This document shows, one piece after another, positions 34,081 through 43,114 of a stretch of DNA of 64,000 bases. The DNA is from Massiliimalia massiliensis (GTDB lineage: Bacteria; Bacillota; Clostridia; Oscillospirales; Ruminococcaceae): assembly GCF_900155615.1 (NCBI RefSeq), contig NZ_FUHT01000002.1, positions 310,001 through 374,000 on the forward strand, read 5' to 3'. The first letter of the stretch is position 1; every line of letters begins with the position of its first letter. A program made the translations under genes and the position numbers. A model generated the notes under the pieces. That model did no database searches. It was not told the DNA's origin and worked only from the letters and a program-made list of their open reading frames with translations.

Positions 34081-36174
34081 TTAAAGCGCCTCATATGTAT
34101 CCATAATGACATCTGCCGATTGCTCCTTTGCGCCATAGCCGCCGCACGCTTGAATGATATTCCGGTATATTACATTTTTACTGCTTGGTATTTCAGATGC
34201 AGTAGCATCGAAATAAATCCACGCATTAGCACCCGGCGCATAGTCTCCAATATTAACACCCATATCTGTGATAATATTGTCGCTGAGCGTTACTCCTTGG
34301 GGGTGTTTTGCGTTATATATCTGGGTACTTCCGTTTATATAGGATAAGCCGGTTGGTAAAATGTTGCGGAGGGTCAGATTTCTAAACATCTCCGAGCTCA
34401 TATTCCTGATGCCAATGCGGAAACGAACACATTCGCCCGGCACTGCGTATACTTTATCCGCCCATTTCGGTTCGCTCTCATCTTTCTTCCGTACTTCCAT
34501 TGTTAAATTCGTCCAAACTTTCATCACTAAATCCTGATGCTCCTCTCTATCTACTTCAACTTGGGCTTTGATCGCCGCACGTACAATGTTATGCATAGAA
34601 TAATTATCAATGATGGCCTCATTCTGTTTTGATTTTGCGCTCAGTAACCAACTACGGCGCATTAAGCGCATTAGCGCAATGCGACAGCGATCCTCGTCAA
34701 TTTCGGCATCTCGGCTAAACCATTTGGCGCAGGTAGCGATATCCGTAGGAACATCCGCTAATAGCGTGAAGCCCTCTAAGATACTGCGCTCTGCGGCATC
34801 TTTAATCTCGTTATAGTCATAGAGTTTATTTAGCTCATCTTGCAATGTTTGCTCATCAATATACTCTGCGTTGTTCTCAGACAGGCCTTGTCGAATATTA
34901 AAGTTTCTATCAATGAGCTCTTTTTCTAATTGCGTAATCGTCCAACCGTAGTCTCGCGCCAATGCGCCCAAGCGGTTAATAACCAGCGTATTGCGTCCGG
35001 CGCGTCCATCAATTATTTGAACGAGTCGCTCTTTGTCCTCTGCGGTTAAGGCTTCGGCAACACAACATTCAGTATCAACTGCTGTCATGACATCGTCATC
35101 AATATTGGCATTGTATTCCCGCAAGAAAATATCAATGCATGATTCTATGGGAAGAGGCTTTACGCTTATAAGCAAAAAATCCATGCGCATAATTCGCGAG
35201 GCAAATAAGATGGAAATATTCGATCCAACTATTTCTTCAAATGAAGCGTCTTCCTCATAGATTTCACTTTTATCCGGTTTCTGATTTCGGACATCGTCGA
35301 TAAACAGCAGAACCTTAGATGTGTTTGCCAAATGTTTCAGATATTCAATGGGATTGGCGCTGGTTTCTTTCCCAGGGTAGTCAATTGCGCTATCGAGGTC
35401 TGATTTGAATTTTCCCGAGTAGTAAAGGTACGCTATGTGGGCGTAAAAGTGCTCTCCGGGGTTTTCGAGAAACCAACTATAAACTTTGCGAAGGATTTCA
35501 GATTTTCCGATACCGCCCATACCACGTAGCTGTATGTGTTTCCGCTCCTTTTTTAGCTTGTCGCAGATAGATTGCACAATTTCGTCCCGCCCAATTATCT
35601 TACTCAAAAAGGTCTTGTCGGGCGTCATAGAAATTGATGTTATGCCTTGTTTATGAGCTTCTTTCTGTAACTGGAATAAATCCGGTACGTCACTATTTTT
35701 ATGCAGGTTATGTAATTCGTTCTTAAGCTGCGTAGTAATATATTCTTTTGAAACCCTCGTAAAAGATAATGCCTCTCGCAGGGCAACTACATAATACTGG
35801 CATGGATCTTCTGATTCTCGCACACTACTCTCCAAGGAATAGATTGTTTCTTCGCTGGCTTGAGTTCTATTTTTTAGAAACTCATGAAAAGCAGATACAG
35901 TGGTTTTAATGTTTTGTATTTTCAGTTTCTGGATACGAGCAAGGAGATCCTTGTCCGGTAATTCAAATATTTCTTTACGGCGATACGAAGAAAAGCACTC
36001 TAGTCCATTAATATATTTATTGGCAGTCATGCGATCTACGTCTGGCCATTTCACTGGCTCTGCTCTCATATTTCCGCTAAGCAATAAATTAACAACCTCT
36101 GGCTGAGAATACACCGTACGCCTAGCAATCAAACCATGATAAAAAACTGGAAAACAAAAAGGTATTTTATCCAT
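34081..36174 (-). CDS. NB-ARC/STAND-type NTPase with a C-terminal DUF11-like domain
   Basis: A 697-residue protein starting at ATG 36174 with GGGAG upstream. The N-terminal 190 residues are helical and of unknown kind. The NTPase core has P-loop GMGGIGKSE (about 215), Walker B LLFIDDVRN (about 288) and a sensor-like stretch ILFASR. A helical region and winged-helix-like part (FSRDAEIDEDRCRIALMRLM, then NYSMHNIVRAA) follow. The end resembles DUF11/Ig-like domains (YAVPGECVRFRIGI, then LRNILPTGLSYING). STAND proteins act as sensor switches, often in anti-phage defence. It diverges from the JAB-E1 cassette. Confidence 0.8.
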   Translation of the reverse strand: MDKIPFCFPVFYHGLIARRTVYSQPEVVNLLLSGNMRAEPVKWPDVDRMTANKYINGLECFSSYRRKEIFELPDKDLLARIQKLKIQNIKTTVSAFHEFLKNRTQASEETIYSLESSVRESEDPCQYYVVALREALSFTRVSKEYITTQLKNELHNLHKNSDVPDLFQLQKEAHKQGITSISMTPDKTFLSKIIGRDEIVQSICDKLKKERKHIQLRGMGGIGKSEILRKVYSWFLENPGEHFYAHIAYLYYSGKFKSDLDSAIDYPGKETSANPIEYLKHLANTSKVLLFIDDVRNQKPDKSEIYEEDASFEEIVGSNISILFASRIMRMDFLLISVKPLPIESCIDIFLREYNANIDDDVMTAVDTECCVAEALTAEDKERLVQIIDGRAGRNTLVINRLGALARDYGWTITQLEKELIDRNFNIRQGLSENNAEYIDEQTLQDELNKLYDYNEIKDAAERSILEGFTLLADVPTDIATCAKWFSRDAEIDEDRCRIALMRLMRRSWLLSAKSKQNEAIIDNYSMHNIVRAAIKAQVEVDREEHQDLVMKVWTNLTMEVRKKDESEPKWADKVYAVPGECVRFRIGIRNMSSEMFRNLTLRNILPTGLSYINGSTQIYNAKHPQGVTLSDNIITDMGVNIGDYAPGANAWIYFDATASEIPSSKNVIYRNIIQACGGYGAKEQSADVIMDTYEAL

Positions 36175-36469
36175 AGAACTCCCATTCCTATTTCGTACAC
36201 CTATTCGCAATCCCTGCGAGTGGGTGTATTTTTATCGCAACAATTTCGCAACTTTCTCTCAATTACGAAAACAGGTTCTTATCCCTATAATGAAATCAAC
36301 AAGAAATGCAAAAGCCACTAGGTAGTAGCTAATCAACTAATTCTATTTTACCAAATATCGTGGCATTCTTCAACATCCCGCAAGACGGGAGAAAGAAACT
36401 AATGAATCTTGCTAAGATCCGTCCGATAAGGACTTATCTTAAATACTATTTTGAAGGAGGTGAATTAAC
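36175..36469. other. Divergent control region of the STAND gene and the JAB-E1 cassette
   Basis: Includes a short hairpin at about 36219 and AT-rich DNA with several candidate -10 boxes, none clearly best. No gene seen. Confidence 0.4.
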
Positions 36470-36553
36470 ATGAGGAAGCTGAGTTTTCTTCCCGTGGGCA
36501 TCTTTAATGGTGGCCGCGAGGGTCAGGAACTTCCGAGCGGTGTATTCTGCTGA
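36470..36553 (+). CDS. 27-residue peptide with a perfect ribosome binding site
   Basis: ATG at 36470 follows GAAGGAGGTG. The peptide starts MRKLSFLPVGIFNGG and ends ELPSGVFC. It has a double glycine at 14-15 and a terminal cysteine. It is the first coding unit of the JAB-E1/AAA+ cassette. It may be a leader peptide, a precursor peptide for the E1-like enzyme, or a very small modifier. I recognise no family. Confidence 0.5.
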   Translation: MRKLSFLPVGIFNGGREGQELPSGVFC

Positions 36554-36570
36554 TCTCGGATGAACCAAGT

Positions 36571-36603
36571 GCAGGCGGAGCCTCAGCCAATGAGGCTCCT
36601 GCC
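36571..36603 (+). promoter_or_regulatory. Hairpin between the peptide and the next gene
   Basis: GGAGCCTC/GAGGCTCC (36577-36584 and 36592-36599), extended by GCAGG/CCTGC. No T run follows, so it is more likely an mRNA-stabilising or attenuating structure than a terminator. Confidence 0.5.
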
Positions 36604-36637
36604 TATCTTCATTCTAATGAGACGGAGGTGATGTGAA

Positions 36638-37003
36638 ATGGAGCGAGACTATATCCGCCTAGACTACTGGACGTCAGACCGCTCCCTGGTTGTTGACTTT
36701 GTATTTTGGGATCGTGGAGCTCGCGGATGGCGAATTTATATTATTTCACAAATCGATTACCAAGGCCGGAATTGTTCGTCCCATGCGGCGCATTGGCTCC
36801 ACGATAACGGTGACAGCTATCCTTACATCTGCTGGGCGGGCAACATTGAAACGCTGGAACAAGCCAAAAGCGTCGCATCACTCTGGGCGGAATGTACTGC
36901 TAGATATATTCGTAGTCGCCAGAGTTTTGATGATATTGCCGACCAGTTGAAAGACCAATTTGGCTGGGAAGATGACTATTATTACACAGATTTACGGAGG
37001 TAA
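36638..37003 (+). CDS. 121-residue protein coupled to the JAB-E1 gene (possible E2-like)
   Basis: A soluble protein with many Trp and Tyr residues. The stretch DSYPYICWAGNIETLEQA has a cysteine in a context loosely like some bacterial E2 families (CW.G), followed by a long helix (AKSVASLWAECTARYIRSRQ). A neighbouring His pattern is SSHAAHWLHD. The E2 idea is weak and rests on context: it ends 6 nt before the JAB-E1 start. RBS CGGAGGTG. No known family recognised. Confidence 0.55.
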   Translation: MERDYIRLDYWTSDRSLVVDFVFWDRGARGWRIYIISQIDYQGRNCSSHAAHWLHDNGDSYPYICWAGNIETLEQAKSVASLWAECTARYIRSRQSFDDIADQLKDQFGWEDDYYYTDLRR

Positions 37004-37009
37004 AGAAAA

Positions 37010-38506
37010 ATGACAACGAAAAAAGAATCTAAACCCTACTTTATTACCGAAGAAGTGTTCTCTCAAGTTCGCAAGACCATCGGATCTCGGATTCCAGAAA
37101 CGGGAGGCATCCTCGGCAGCTCCGACGGAAAACACATCGACTACTTTTATTTTGACAAAACGGCAAATGTGACCGGAGCAACTTATGAACCTGACTGCAA
37201 TGAACTTAATCCCGTTATCCGGAAATGGCATGAGGAGGGTATCGAGTTTGTGGGATTCATCCATTCCCATCCTCGCGGAGCCATTAAGCCATCCAATCCG
37301 GACAATCTCTATACTAAAAAGATCATGAAGGCTCTGGATATGGAGTATTTCGTATCGCTAATCGTGCAAGTGCACAGGTCTCTTAAAGGCGAAAAGGCAA
37401 AACTCTTTGCCTATGGTTACTATCTTGCAGACCCTTGCCGTTATTTTGAGTTCGGACGTGTAGACGAAGCAAATTCCGGTTTTGAATTTCCAGCTATCGA
37501 TCTTGATGCAGACCGGAATTGTTCTTATCAGGAGACGCTGGCGAAGAAGTACCCGTTCTCTAAGGATGAACTCAACGAACGAAACAAGGAACTCTTCCCA
37601 GCAAATGTGCTTGCACGCAAGACGCTTGTCGTCTTCGGCACAGGCGGCTCTATCGGATTTGTTCTGGATATGGCACGTTCCGGCGTTACGAACTTTATTC
37701 TCGTAGATGGGGATAAGTTCGAGCCTCATAACATGAGTAATCAGCGAGTGACCTACAGCGACATTGGCAAAAGCAAGGTCGAAGTGCTTAGGGAGCAGAT
37801 TTTGAACATCAACATGGATGCAGAAGTTACAGCTATTTGTGATTTTCTCGATGATACTGTAACCGATGAGGATTTTGAAGAACTGATTGGCGATCAACTT
37901 CATAAAAACTCAAAAGATATCCTCGTCTGCGCATGCACGGATCGCTTTGAAGCTCAGGCGAGATTGGCTGCACTGGCCATGAAATATGGAACACCTTTTA
38001 TGGCTCCGCAAATCTATGCCGGAGGTGTTGGCGCAGAAGTTGTATTCAGCTATCCCGGAGTAACGCCAAGCTGTCCTCGCTGTGTGCTGAAATCTCGCTA
38101 CGATGCTTACAAAAATGGCTACAAAAATACTGTTACCTCAAAATGCACTCCTATTTCCGCCATTACGCATGCCAATGCGCTGGAGGGTCAGATCGCACTA
38201 ATGCTTCTGCTTTACCATGAGGGAGATAACAGATACGCGACGATGCTGGACAAAGTTGCTGACCGAAATCTAGCGCTGATCAAGATGTCGCCGGACGCTG
38301 AGGAGGTTCTCGGTATCGACCTGTTCCGTGATGCGGTAGATGACGCCTACTCCTTCTTTGGCGAGGTGGTATGGATTCCGCAAGACCCTGTCAGTAAAGA
38401 GAATGGTTTCAGCGAGAATTGTCCGCTCTGTCACGGCAGTGGCAATCTGACTACTCTTATGGGAGAAATCCCGGATACGCGGAGGTGTATGGAATGGAAA
38501 GAATAA
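37010..38506 (+). CDS. Fused JAB protease and E1/ThiF activating enzyme
   Basis: A 498-residue fusion. The N-terminal JAB domain has ETGGILGSSDG and HSHPRGAIKPSNPD, a complete JAMM site (H-x-H-P-x6-S-x2-D). The C-terminal E1 domain starts near 195 and has FGTGGSIG, the acidic VDGDKFEPHNMSNQ, and zinc pairs CPRC and CPLC. One chain could thus both process and activate a ubiquitin-like protein or peptide. RBS CGGAGG. It overlaps the AAA+ gene by 13 nt. The general arrangement recalls JAB/ThiF modules of the PRTRC plasmid cassette, but a fusion with an AAA+ partner is different. Confidence 0.85.
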   Translation: MTTKKESKPYFITEEVFSQVRKTIGSRIPETGGILGSSDGKHIDYFYFDKTANVTGATYEPDCNELNPVIRKWHEEGIEFVGFIHSHPRGAIKPSNPDNLYTKKIMKALDMEYFVSLIVQVHRSLKGEKAKLFAYGYYLADPCRYFEFGRVDEANSGFEFPAIDLDADRNCSYQETLAKKYPFSKDELNERNKELFPANVLARKTLVVFGTGGSIGFVLDMARSGVTNFILVDGDKFEPHNMSNQRVTYSDIGKSKVEVLREQILNINMDAEVTAICDFLDDTVTDEDFEELIGDQLHKNSKDILVCACTDRFEAQARLAALAMKYGTPFMAPQIYAGGVGAEVVFSYPGVTPSCPRCVLKSRYDAYKNGYKNTVTSKCTPISAITHANALEGQIALMLLLYHEGDNRYATMLDKVADRNLALIKMSPDAEEVLGIDLFRDAVDDAYSFFGEVVWIPQDPVSKENGFSENCPLCHGSGNLTTLMGEIPDTRRCMEWKE

Positions 38507-39936
38507 ACTTATCTGTACTTAGTGGAGTATCCCATGAAGGGATGCTCCAGCTCAAAAGCTATGTAGATATGACCGGCTTAGACCCTCAGCATCAGTCTTA
38601 CGATTATGAGTGTCTGTTTCCTGAAACCTGCAATCCACGGGAGGTCTGCCTGAGCTTCGTCAAGACGGCTGATGGATACACCTTTCGGGTAAATCCTCAC
38701 TTTAGGTATGATGGCAGCAATGCTATCATGGTGCTTCTCGCCGACCAAGGTACAGTCTCTTTTTCTTCCTGGCAGGAAGCCGAACAAGCCCTCCGCACTC
38801 TCACTGAGAATGTAGCAGGGACTACAACCAGCAATGCCACTCCCGATACTCTGACCAACTGGGATGAGATATCTGTGCCGGAGCAATCCGAGTCACAAAC
38901 ACCGAGTTTTGAGCACCTAAAAGAACGTCTGCAAAAGATGGTTATAGGCCAGGACGATTCCACCGAAGCCATCGCCTATGTAGTCGCACAGCACCTTGCC
39001 AAGAAGAATCCTACAAAGCCTGTTTCCATTCTGGCATCCGGGTCACCTGGTGTCGGTAAATCCGAAACTGCAAAGGCACTAGCAAAAATTCTTTCCCAGG
39101 ACTGTGGGCAGGAATATGCCGTATCATGGACAGACCTCAATAACTTTACAGAAGCTTTCTCAGTTTATCGCCTGATCGGCGCTCCTGCCGGATATATCGG
39201 CTATGAGGATGAAGCTGTCTTTGAAGTGGTCGAAAGAAATCCCTACACGATATTTATCTTTGATGAGCTGGATAAGGCGCATCCAGAGGTTTTGAAAACC
39301 TTTATGGCCATTTTGGACGAAGGCCGTTGCGCATCCCGAAAAGCACTCAGCGATGGTTCAAGGGAGTTCGACTTTAAACATTGCATTTTCTTCTTTACTT
39401 CCAATTATGATCTCAGCTCCAGTCAGCCCGCTAAACGTAGGATAGGCTTTACTGTATCGGATGACGTTGGGGATATTCATCTGGAGGAAAATGAAGTAAG
39501 TGTTAGCTACCGGGATGAACAGGCATCTTCTATATCAGACGAATCCTTGCCTATGCGTATCTATCGGGAGAATGAGGCGGCACGAAAAGCATTTGTTGGC
39601 GTAGGGGTACTTAGAGAGATTGCCTCCAGATTTCAGTGCTTTGTTAATTTTAAGCCCCTTTCCGCCAAGGCAAAAACGCGTATTCTGGCAAAACAGATCA
39701 TTGAGATGGGCTTCGAGTATTCTCACGCCATCTCCTACGTTTCGCCTGGTATCATGCAAGGCCTTATTGATGCAGCTATGTTCGGCGACAGCCTGACGGT
39801 GCGCTCATTCAAGTCAGTGATTGAAGGCTACTTAGCTCCTGTATTTGCAAGCACGAAAATCATAGAAAACCGAACATATCGACTGGAAGGTACGCTGGAC
39901 GAGCCACGGATGATTGCCGAAAATCGCGCGAGATAA
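38494..39936 (+). CDS. ClpB/ClpX-like AAA+ ATPase
   Basis: A 480-residue protein. About 150 residues of unrecognised N-terminal sequence (YVDMTGLDPQHQSYDYECLF) precede an AAA_2-type module: P-loop GSPGVGKSE (about 182), pore-loop-like GAPAGYIGYE, Walker B IFIFDELDKA (about 254), and FTSNYDLSS. A C-terminal small domain resembles Clp C-domains (ALIDAAMFGDSL-like end). The ATG at 38494 follows GGAGGTG. Overlap with the JAB-E1 gene suggests that the unfoldase acts on the same substrates. Confidence 0.82.
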   Translation: MERINLSVLSGVSHEGMLQLKSYVDMTGLDPQHQSYDYECLFPETCNPREVCLSFVKTADGYTFRVNPHFRYDGSNAIMVLLADQGTVSFSSWQEAEQALRTLTENVAGTTTSNATPDTLTNWDEISVPEQSESQTPSFEHLKERLQKMVIGQDDSTEAIAYVVAQHLAKKNPTKPVSILASGSPGVGKSETAKALAKILSQDCGQEYAVSWTDLNNFTEAFSVYRLIGAPAGYIGYEDEAVFEVVERNPYTIFIFDELDKAHPEVLKTFMAILDEGRCASRKALSDGSREFDFKHCIFFFTSNYDLSSSQPAKRRIGFTVSDDVGDIHLEENEVSVSYRDEQASSISDESLPMRIYRENEAARKAFVGVGVLREIASRFQCFVNFKPLSAKAKTRILAKQIIEMGFEYSHAISYVSPGIMQGLIDAAMFGDSLTVRSFKSVIEGYLAPVFASTKIIENRTYRLEGTLDEPRMIAENRAR

Positions 39937-40176
39937 TACCGTAGAACAACATATTTCAAACACCTGTGCAAATATTACAACATCGTTTTTTGTATGCCGC
40001 AAAATGAACTTTTACCTCTGTTAGCGGGTGTCGCATCGCTATAAAAGTGAAAGCAAAATTGACTTTTTGTCAACCTACTTTTGTGGTTTACTCACTGCAA
40101 AGGCCGACAAAGCCTGGCACATTAACAAATCGATTGGGCGGTCGCTGTGACCGCCCGGAAAGGAGAACAAACTATC
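39937..40176. promoter_or_regulatory. Intergenic control region with a hairpin before the MT-A70 gene
   Basis: A palindrome TTGACTTTTTGTCAA (40059-40073) and a hairpin GGGCGGTC/GACCGCCC (40136-40143 and 40149-40156) immediately before the AAAGGAG ribosome binding site. The hairpin could limit translation of the methylase. No other gene seen. Confidence 0.5.
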
Positions 40177-40740
40177 ATGCCCGCAAAGAAATATTCCACC
40201 ATCCTTGCTGATCCGCCTTGGAGTATTAATCAAAAAGGGAAGCGAGGAGCTGTCATGCATTATCAACTCATGTCTTTAGAAGATATTAAAAATATGCCCG
40301 TCGCCGATCTAGCGGAAGAAAATGCACATCTATGGCTGTGGATTCCAAATGGGTTGCTCCAAGAGGGATTAGACGTCATGAAAGCCTGGGGATTTAAATA
40401 TCGCGACCCCTTTTACTGGATTAAACCCCGTCTCGGGTTAGGAAACTACCTGAGAAATGCAAGCGAAACGGTTCTGTTTGGAACACGTGGAAAAGCTCCT
40501 GTGAAGTTTAAAGCTCAGCCAAACTGGCTCTTTGCGCCACTTCAGGATCATTCCCATAAGCCGGAGGAAATGTACCCCATTATTGAGCGCGTATCTCCCG
40601 GCCCGTATTTGGAACTGTTTGCCAGAAGACCACAGCCAAACTGGGATGCATGGGGCAACGAAATTGCATCCGATGTTATGATTCCCGGCTACCCCGTACC
40701 GGAATACAGCGATAAAGCAAAAGAACGTGAGGAGGTCTGA
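40177..40740 (+). CDS. MT-A70-family adenine methyltransferase
   Basis: A 187-residue SAM-dependent N6-adenine methylase. The catalytic DPPW motif is in ILADPPWSI near the N-terminus; HLWLWIPNG and YWIKPRLGLG follow the family. The bacterial members methylate DNA and are common on phages and integrative elements, where they counter restriction. The start at ATG 40177 follows AAAGGAG. It is encoded ahead of the transfer genes. Confidence 0.88.
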   Translation: MPAKKYSTILADPPWSINQKGKRGAVMHYQLMSLEDIKNMPVADLAEENAHLWLWIPNGLLQEGLDVMKAWGFKYRDPFYWIKPRLGLGNYLRNASETVLFGTRGKAPVKFKAQPNWLFAPLQDHSHKPEEMYPIIERVSPGPYLELFARRPQPNWDAWGNEIASDVMIPGYPVPEYSDKAKEREEV

Positions 40741-40746
40741 TCATGT

Positions 40747-40941
40747 ATGAATTCACCAGAAAGCCTTATTGCCAGAATTCTCAAATGGGCTTTTGCCCTC
40801 TTCATTGCTGCGATTGTGCTCCGCTGGACTGTATGTATCATCATGGAAATCTGGTGGGTACTCGTACTCCTCGCCGCCATTGGCATTGGAATTTATGTTG
40901 CTTTTCGTGTCTGGAAGAACCGTCATGGAGGACAATGGTAA
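40747..40941 (+). CDS. Small two-helix membrane protein
   Basis: 64 residues. Two hydrophobic stretches (WAFALFIAAIVLRWTVCII and IWWVLVLLAAIGIGIYVAF) and a basic end. The ATG at 40747 is preferred to the out-of-frame ATG at 40743 because only this frame gives membrane segments. It lies just before the coupling ATPase gene and may be its membrane partner, which the ATPase itself lacks. Confidence 0.6.
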   Translation: MNSPESLIARILKWAFALFIAAIVLRWTVCIIMEIWWVLVLLAAIGIGIYVAFRVWKNRHGGQW

Positions 40942-40957
40942 GAAAGGAGGGCGAGCT

Positions 40958-43114
40958 ATGACCAGGCATCAAATAGAAACCATATGCTGGAAGGAGTTCG
41001 TCTGGCGGCGCTCATTCAAACTGGAACAGGTCCATGAGATGCTGGCACACCTGGCTACCGTATCCTCCCGTGGAGCTGTCATTTGGGAAATCCGTGCGAG
41101 GGATGGCTTTATCAGGCACTTGCTGGGCGCAGACCCAGCAAGTATCCACAAAATCACCGAAGCACTCCAAGTACATGGAGAGATTGAATTCTATCCGGTT
41201 GACGAACATAACCGTAAGGCAGTTGATACGGTAAGGCAAATAAAAGTATCTCATCCGAGCTTATCGCTTCGTACAGATATCGCCGAATCTACAATTCGAG
41301 CAGGGCTGGCGGCTATGGCTGCCACAGCCCGTGGCGAGGAAGCGGTTTTACAGACCATTCTCGGTGCAGCCTATCCGCCCAGCACAATTCCGAAGAATCT
41401 TCCCGATCCAAATGCCGGATGGCTACAGGCAGTGCTTGGAAATGTATCTCAGGCCTCCACCGAAACTCGAAAATCCATCAAAGAGAAAGCAGAGCAACAT
41501 ACCTTTCAAGCTATTGTTCGCATCGGCGTTTCTGGTGCAAGTGCAAAATATCGTATTAACTGCGTCCTGAGCGCATTACGCACTCTGGAAGCGGCTGGCG
41601 TCAGAATCTATGATGAATTTGATAAACCCGCGAAGCTGAATACTGCCCATGTGCCATGGCATTTTCCGCTGAGGTTATCCGTTAAAGAACTTGCGGGATT
41701 TCTAATGCTACCATCTGGCGATGAGGAACTACCAGGAATGTCTGGCGTCCATCCTCGAGCAATGTACCCACCGACGTGGTATAGGGAACCGACAAACAGG
41801 TTTAATAGCCGTTCTTTTGGAGTAACTCTAAATCCAGCAAACGGTCAGAAACTTAGTATTTCTCCTGACGATAGCCTCATGCACACATGGCTTGTAGGCC
41901 CAAGTGGTGTAGGCAAGACAACAGTGATTTTGAATCTGGTATTATCTGACATTTACGCTGGGCGCAGTGTATTAGTGATTGACCCAAAGGCAGACTTGGT
42001 TACAAGTATCCTTGAACGCATTCCAGCCTCCCGTGCAGATGATGTCGTTGTGATTGACCCTTCCGACGATAACCCTGTAGGTTTCAATCCCTTGGCTTTG
42101 CCGGGCAACCCCACACTTATGGCAGATGCTATCTTAGCGGTCTTTAAAGAGATCTTCTCAGATAACTGGGGTGTTCGAAGTCAGGATGTGCTGAGCGCGG
42201 CGTTATTGACTTTGGTGGAGACAGACGGAGCATCACTGTTGTGGCTGCCGCCACTTCTGACAGACGAGAACTTCCGCCATAAGATCACAAAAGATGTCAA
42301 GGACAAAATAACACTCAAACCATTCTGGGAAACCTTTGATAACCTCCGCCCCGCCGAGCGCGAACAATGGGTTGCACCTGTGCTCAATAAAATGCGCCAG
42401 TTCCTGTTTCGACCGGGACTGCGGGGCGTCTTGGGGCAGAGCCATCCCAAGTTCCAGCTAACGGATTTGTTCTCTCAACGTAAGATTGTCCTCGTCCCCT
42501 TGAATCGCGGCACAGTAGGCGCAGAAAGCGCCAGACTGCTGGGTAGCCTAGTGGTAGGCCTTACCTGGACGTTAGCCCTTTCTCGGGCGAACGTCGCGCC
42601 GGAACGCCGCCATTTGGTCTCCTTGTATATCGACGAGCTGCAAGATTACCTGACCTTGCCTACGGATTTATCCGATGCTTTGGCACAGGCCAGAGGTTTA
42701 GGAGTTGGCATTACCATGGCGCACCAGTATCGCGCACAACTCCCCTATGAGATTCGTGCCGGTATTGATGCCAATGCAAGGAACAAAATCATATTTGGAC
42801 TGAATGCCAGCGATGCCAGAGAAATTGCAACAATGGCTCCCGGCTTGGAAGCATTGGATTTTATGCTCTTGCCAAGATATCAAATCTATACAAATTTTAT
42901 GTCGGGTGGTAGACAGACTGGCTGGATACAGGGAAAGACAATCCCCGCTCCACCGGCACTCCATACTGCGGCAGAAATTAAGGCACGAAGTCAGACTCGC
43001 TATGGCCGCTCCAGCGGTGAGGTTGAGGCAGAATATCTCAAACTATTTGAGGAAGCCCCGAGCCTGATCGGTCCAGATCTTGATGATTCTGTCATCGGTC
43101 GGAGGAAAATATGA
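40958..43114 (+). CDS. VirD4/HerA-like DNA transfer ATPase
   Basis: A 718-residue ATPase starting at ATG 40958 behind AAAGGAGG. The N-terminal 290 residues are unrecognised. The motor domain has P-loop GPSGVGKTT (about 315), Walker B YIDELQDYL, and a conserved AQARGLGVGITMAHQY. This matches the type IV coupling/conjugative ATPase family found in actinobacterial and Firmicute elements. There is no membrane helix, so the small protein encoded just before it may anchor it. It probably drives DNA transfer. Confidence 0.85.
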   Translation: MTRHQIETICWKEFVWRRSFKLEQVHEMLAHLATVSSRGAVIWEIRARDGFIRHLLGADPASIHKITEALQVHGEIEFYPVDEHNRKAVDTVRQIKVSHPSLSLRTDIAESTIRAGLAAMAATARGEEAVLQTILGAAYPPSTIPKNLPDPNAGWLQAVLGNVSQASTETRKSIKEKAEQHTFQAIVRIGVSGASAKYRINCVLSALRTLEAAGVRIYDEFDKPAKLNTAHVPWHFPLRLSVKELAGFLMLPSGDEELPGMSGVHPRAMYPPTWYREPTNRFNSRSFGVTLNPANGQKLSISPDDSLMHTWLVGPSGVGKTTVILNLVLSDIYAGRSVLVIDPKADLVTSILERIPASRADDVVVIDPSDDNPVGFNPLALPGNPTLMADAILAVFKEIFSDNWGVRSQDVLSAALLTLVETDGASLLWLPPLLTDENFRHKITKDVKDKITLKPFWETFDNLRPAEREQWVAPVLNKMRQFLFRPGLRGVLGQSHPKFQLTDLFSQRKIVLVPLNRGTVGAESARLLGSLVVGLTWTLALSRANVAPERRHLVSLYIDELQDYLTLPTDLSDALAQARGLGVGITMAHQYRAQLPYEIRAGIDANARNKIIFGLNASDAREIATMAPGLEALDFMLLPRYQIYTNFMSGGRQTGWIQGKTIPAPPALHTAAEIKARSQTRYGRSSGEVEAEYLKLFEEAPSLIGPDLDDSVIGRRKI

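Noticed and set aside
40743-40961. 72-codon frame before the coupling ATPase
   Set aside because: The overlapping 64-codon frame gives two clean membrane helices; the 72-codon product looks random.
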